Positions 50,601 through 51,681 of a stretch of 51,681 bases of DNA are shown in pieces. Within the stretch, counting starts at the first letter, position 1. Each line of letters opens with the position of its first letter. A program made the position numbers and the translations under genes. The notes beneath the pieces were generated by a model. That model made no database searches. It was not told the origin of the DNA and saw nothing but the letters and a program-made list of their open reading frames with translations. Origin of the DNA: CAYFXE01 sp964347035 (lineage in GTDB: Bacteria; Acidobacteriota; Aminicenantia; Aminicenantales; Aminicenantaceae); NCBI GenBank assembly GCA_964347035.1, contig CAYFXE010000021.1, positions 1-51,681 of the forward strand. Reading direction: 5' to 3'.

Positions 50601-51681
50601 ATGAAAAACCAGCAAATATCCTTTTTTAGAGACAACTTGATTGTTCTAATCCTAACGGTTGTTTTATTGTCTCTCAAAGCCGATGCCTTCATGATCTCAA
50701 CAAGGGGATATGATTCAGAACCGTTAAAAGCCCAAGACATCTTGGTCAAAGGAAACGAAATCGGGGAGGGCTTTTTCTTATCCCATGATATGGGAACGAG
50801 TGATAATGATGCATCAGTTCAATTTAAGAGCAAAGATTGGTCGATCCAAATTAATGTTTATCTCAGCAAGATAACAAGTTTGGAAGCTTACCAAAGACGC
50901 CAAAGGGATTATCAGCTTTTGACTCAGGAAAAAATGTCGAATCCGAGCTATGTCGTTGAAAGACTCAGCCTCGGTGAAACTTCATACATTATCAAAACCG
51001 GAAAAGCAGCCTTTGATGCGCAATCGTATCCTGGTCAGCAATGGCACATCTGGGTTACAGGGAGTTACTACTCATTCTCAGGCGATTATGAAAAGAATTT
51101 ACCTCGAGTCAAGACCGCGGTGATAAATGCCATTTCTAAGATGCACCGTCGAGTTGAAATCCCAGTAGACGATGTGCCTTTTGAAGTCATTCCTTTGGGG
51201 GGTGATCTTGATGGCAATGAACTTGCCGACGGAGATGTGGTTTTGTTGATCACGGATTTTAATAATCCAGAGCCGCTTCCGATTGAAATCAGGGGGAAAC
51301 CCAGCGGCTCAGGGGCAGGTCAGTTCCATGAAGTCCAGTTGAGGATAAAGAACTGGCACAGGGATTTGATCACTTTTGCCGGCCCAGAGATGAAAGAGAC
51401 CACCTATGGGTACCGTTTTGAAAGCTCTCAGGGCACCAAGCGTCTGAGCTTAAACTTTAATGCGGGCCGTTTGCGTGAATACAGGGAATTATTCCCAGGG
51501 GGACCGGCTGTGGTCGTTCCGCTGACTGTCGGGATCGGGGAAGAGACAAAGAGTTTTTTCGTCCAGCTCAGCCCGTGGCAGCTGATGATCACTCGTTTTG
51601 AAATCAGGGAGCGGAGTTCGGAATCCACCCGCGAGTTTAATGCCCGGAGGCAGCGGAGGCCGGAAGAGGACTACCGGTTCA
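50601..51681 (+). CDS. Secreted protein of unknown function (3' partial)
   Basis: A frame is open from ATG 50601 to the right edge of the window, 360 codons with no stop. A signal-peptide-like hydrophobic segment (about 13-31, ending KADAF) precedes two regions. The first (about 35-200) has mixed alpha/beta content with SYIIKTGKAAFDA and WHIWVTGSYYSFSGDYE. A calcium-loop-like GGDLDGNELADGD follows, and then a strand-rich domain. ATG 50550 in the same frame is an alternative start adding 17 lysine-rich residues; neither start has a strong ribosome-binding site. Composition rises to host level within the gene, so it probably belongs to the host backbone beyond the island. Family not recognised. 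Confidence 0.7.
   Translation, partial: MKNQQISFFRDNLIVLILTVVLLSLKADAFMISTRGYDSEPLKAQDILVKGNEIGEGFFLSHDMGTSDNDASVQFKSKDWSIQINVYLSKITSLEAYQRRQRDYQLLTQEKMSNPSYVVERLSLGETSYIIKTGKAAFDAQSYPGQQWHIWVTGSYYSFSGDYEKNLPRVKTAVINAISKMHRRVEIPVDDVPFEVIPLGGDLDGNELADGDVVLLITDFNNPEPLPIEIRGKPSGSGAGQFHEVQLRIKNWHRDLITFAGPEMKETTYGYRFESSQGTKRLSLNFNAGRLREYRELFPGGPAVVVPLTVGIGEETKSFFVQLSPWQLMITRFEIRERSSESTREFNARRQRRPEEDYRF

Noticed and set aside
1..51681. tRNA or rRNA genes
   Set aside because: Reading through the intergenic stretches, I saw no cloverleaf with a GTTCRANNC T-arm and no rRNA-like blocks; a tRNAscan/Infernal run would settle it.

Overview
The window looks like a metagenome-assembled scaffold: it has two 10-base runs of N, at 5365-5374 and 42286-42295. 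It comes from an uncultured, probably anaerobic, diderm bacterium. Secreted peptidase-like proteins, an S55 (SpoIVB-type) peptidase, a DUF885 protein, MacB-type permeases, a membrane-anchored HTH regulator with FG-GAP-like repeats and a soluble NuoEFG/Nfn redox cluster suggest the Acidobacteriota / Candidatus Aminicenantes neighbourhood. This is inference from gene content, not a phylogeny. No rRNA, tRNA or CRISPR array was seen.

Layout. 1-4026: 3' end of a surface protein, a secreted acetamidase-like protein, a secreted S15-type hydrolase and a decayed DUF4440-like fragment. 4223-10634: a 7TM hybrid histidine kinase broken only by an assembly gap, a rubrerythrin-like protein, two small membrane proteins, a J-domain/MinD-like pair, rpoZ and a CYTH protein. 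10775-15662 (minus): polyprenyl synthase, TatD, a DUF885 protein lacking its metal motif, and FabH. 15810-22771: a DsbD-N-like protein, an extended SDR divergent from a serine-palmitoyltransferase-like enzyme, an S55 peptidase and a propeller protein. 22799-27080: EF-P, an MBL hydrolase, a lipoprotein amidohydrolase and a Ca/Na exchanger.

27251-37666 is one tight, probably co-transcribed run: an alanine-dehydrogenase-like protein, NuoE-, NuoF- and NuoG-like subunits, NfnA- and NfnB-like subunits, an acetyl-CoA hydrolase/CoA-transferase and a short RNase HIII. It could link amino-acid oxidation, balancing of NADH, NADPH and ferredoxin pools, and acetate formation. The five redox genes are the best candidate here for an unusual, possibly electron-bifurcating complex, because the NuoG-like subunit appears to lack the catalytic Mo/W ligand of formate dehydrogenases.

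37772-46248: an AlaX editing protein between REP-type palindromes, two FtsX/MacB permeases without an ATPase, a zinc alcohol dehydrogenase whose sequence is interrupted by a high-GC foreign stretch at a scaffold gap, a PK-C-like protein, a barrel protein, a radical SAM protein and a pseudouridine synthase.

46203-50143 is an AT-rich island of about 3.9 kb bounded by a 91-bp direct repeat that duplicates the 3' end of the pseudouridine synthase gene. The two copies differ at one base, and the change is synonymous. The island holds a secreted LamG-like protein, the HTH-TM-FG-GAP regulator and an IS1380-like transposase remnant. Beyond it lie a truncated minus-strand reading frame and an incomplete secreted protein that runs off the window end.
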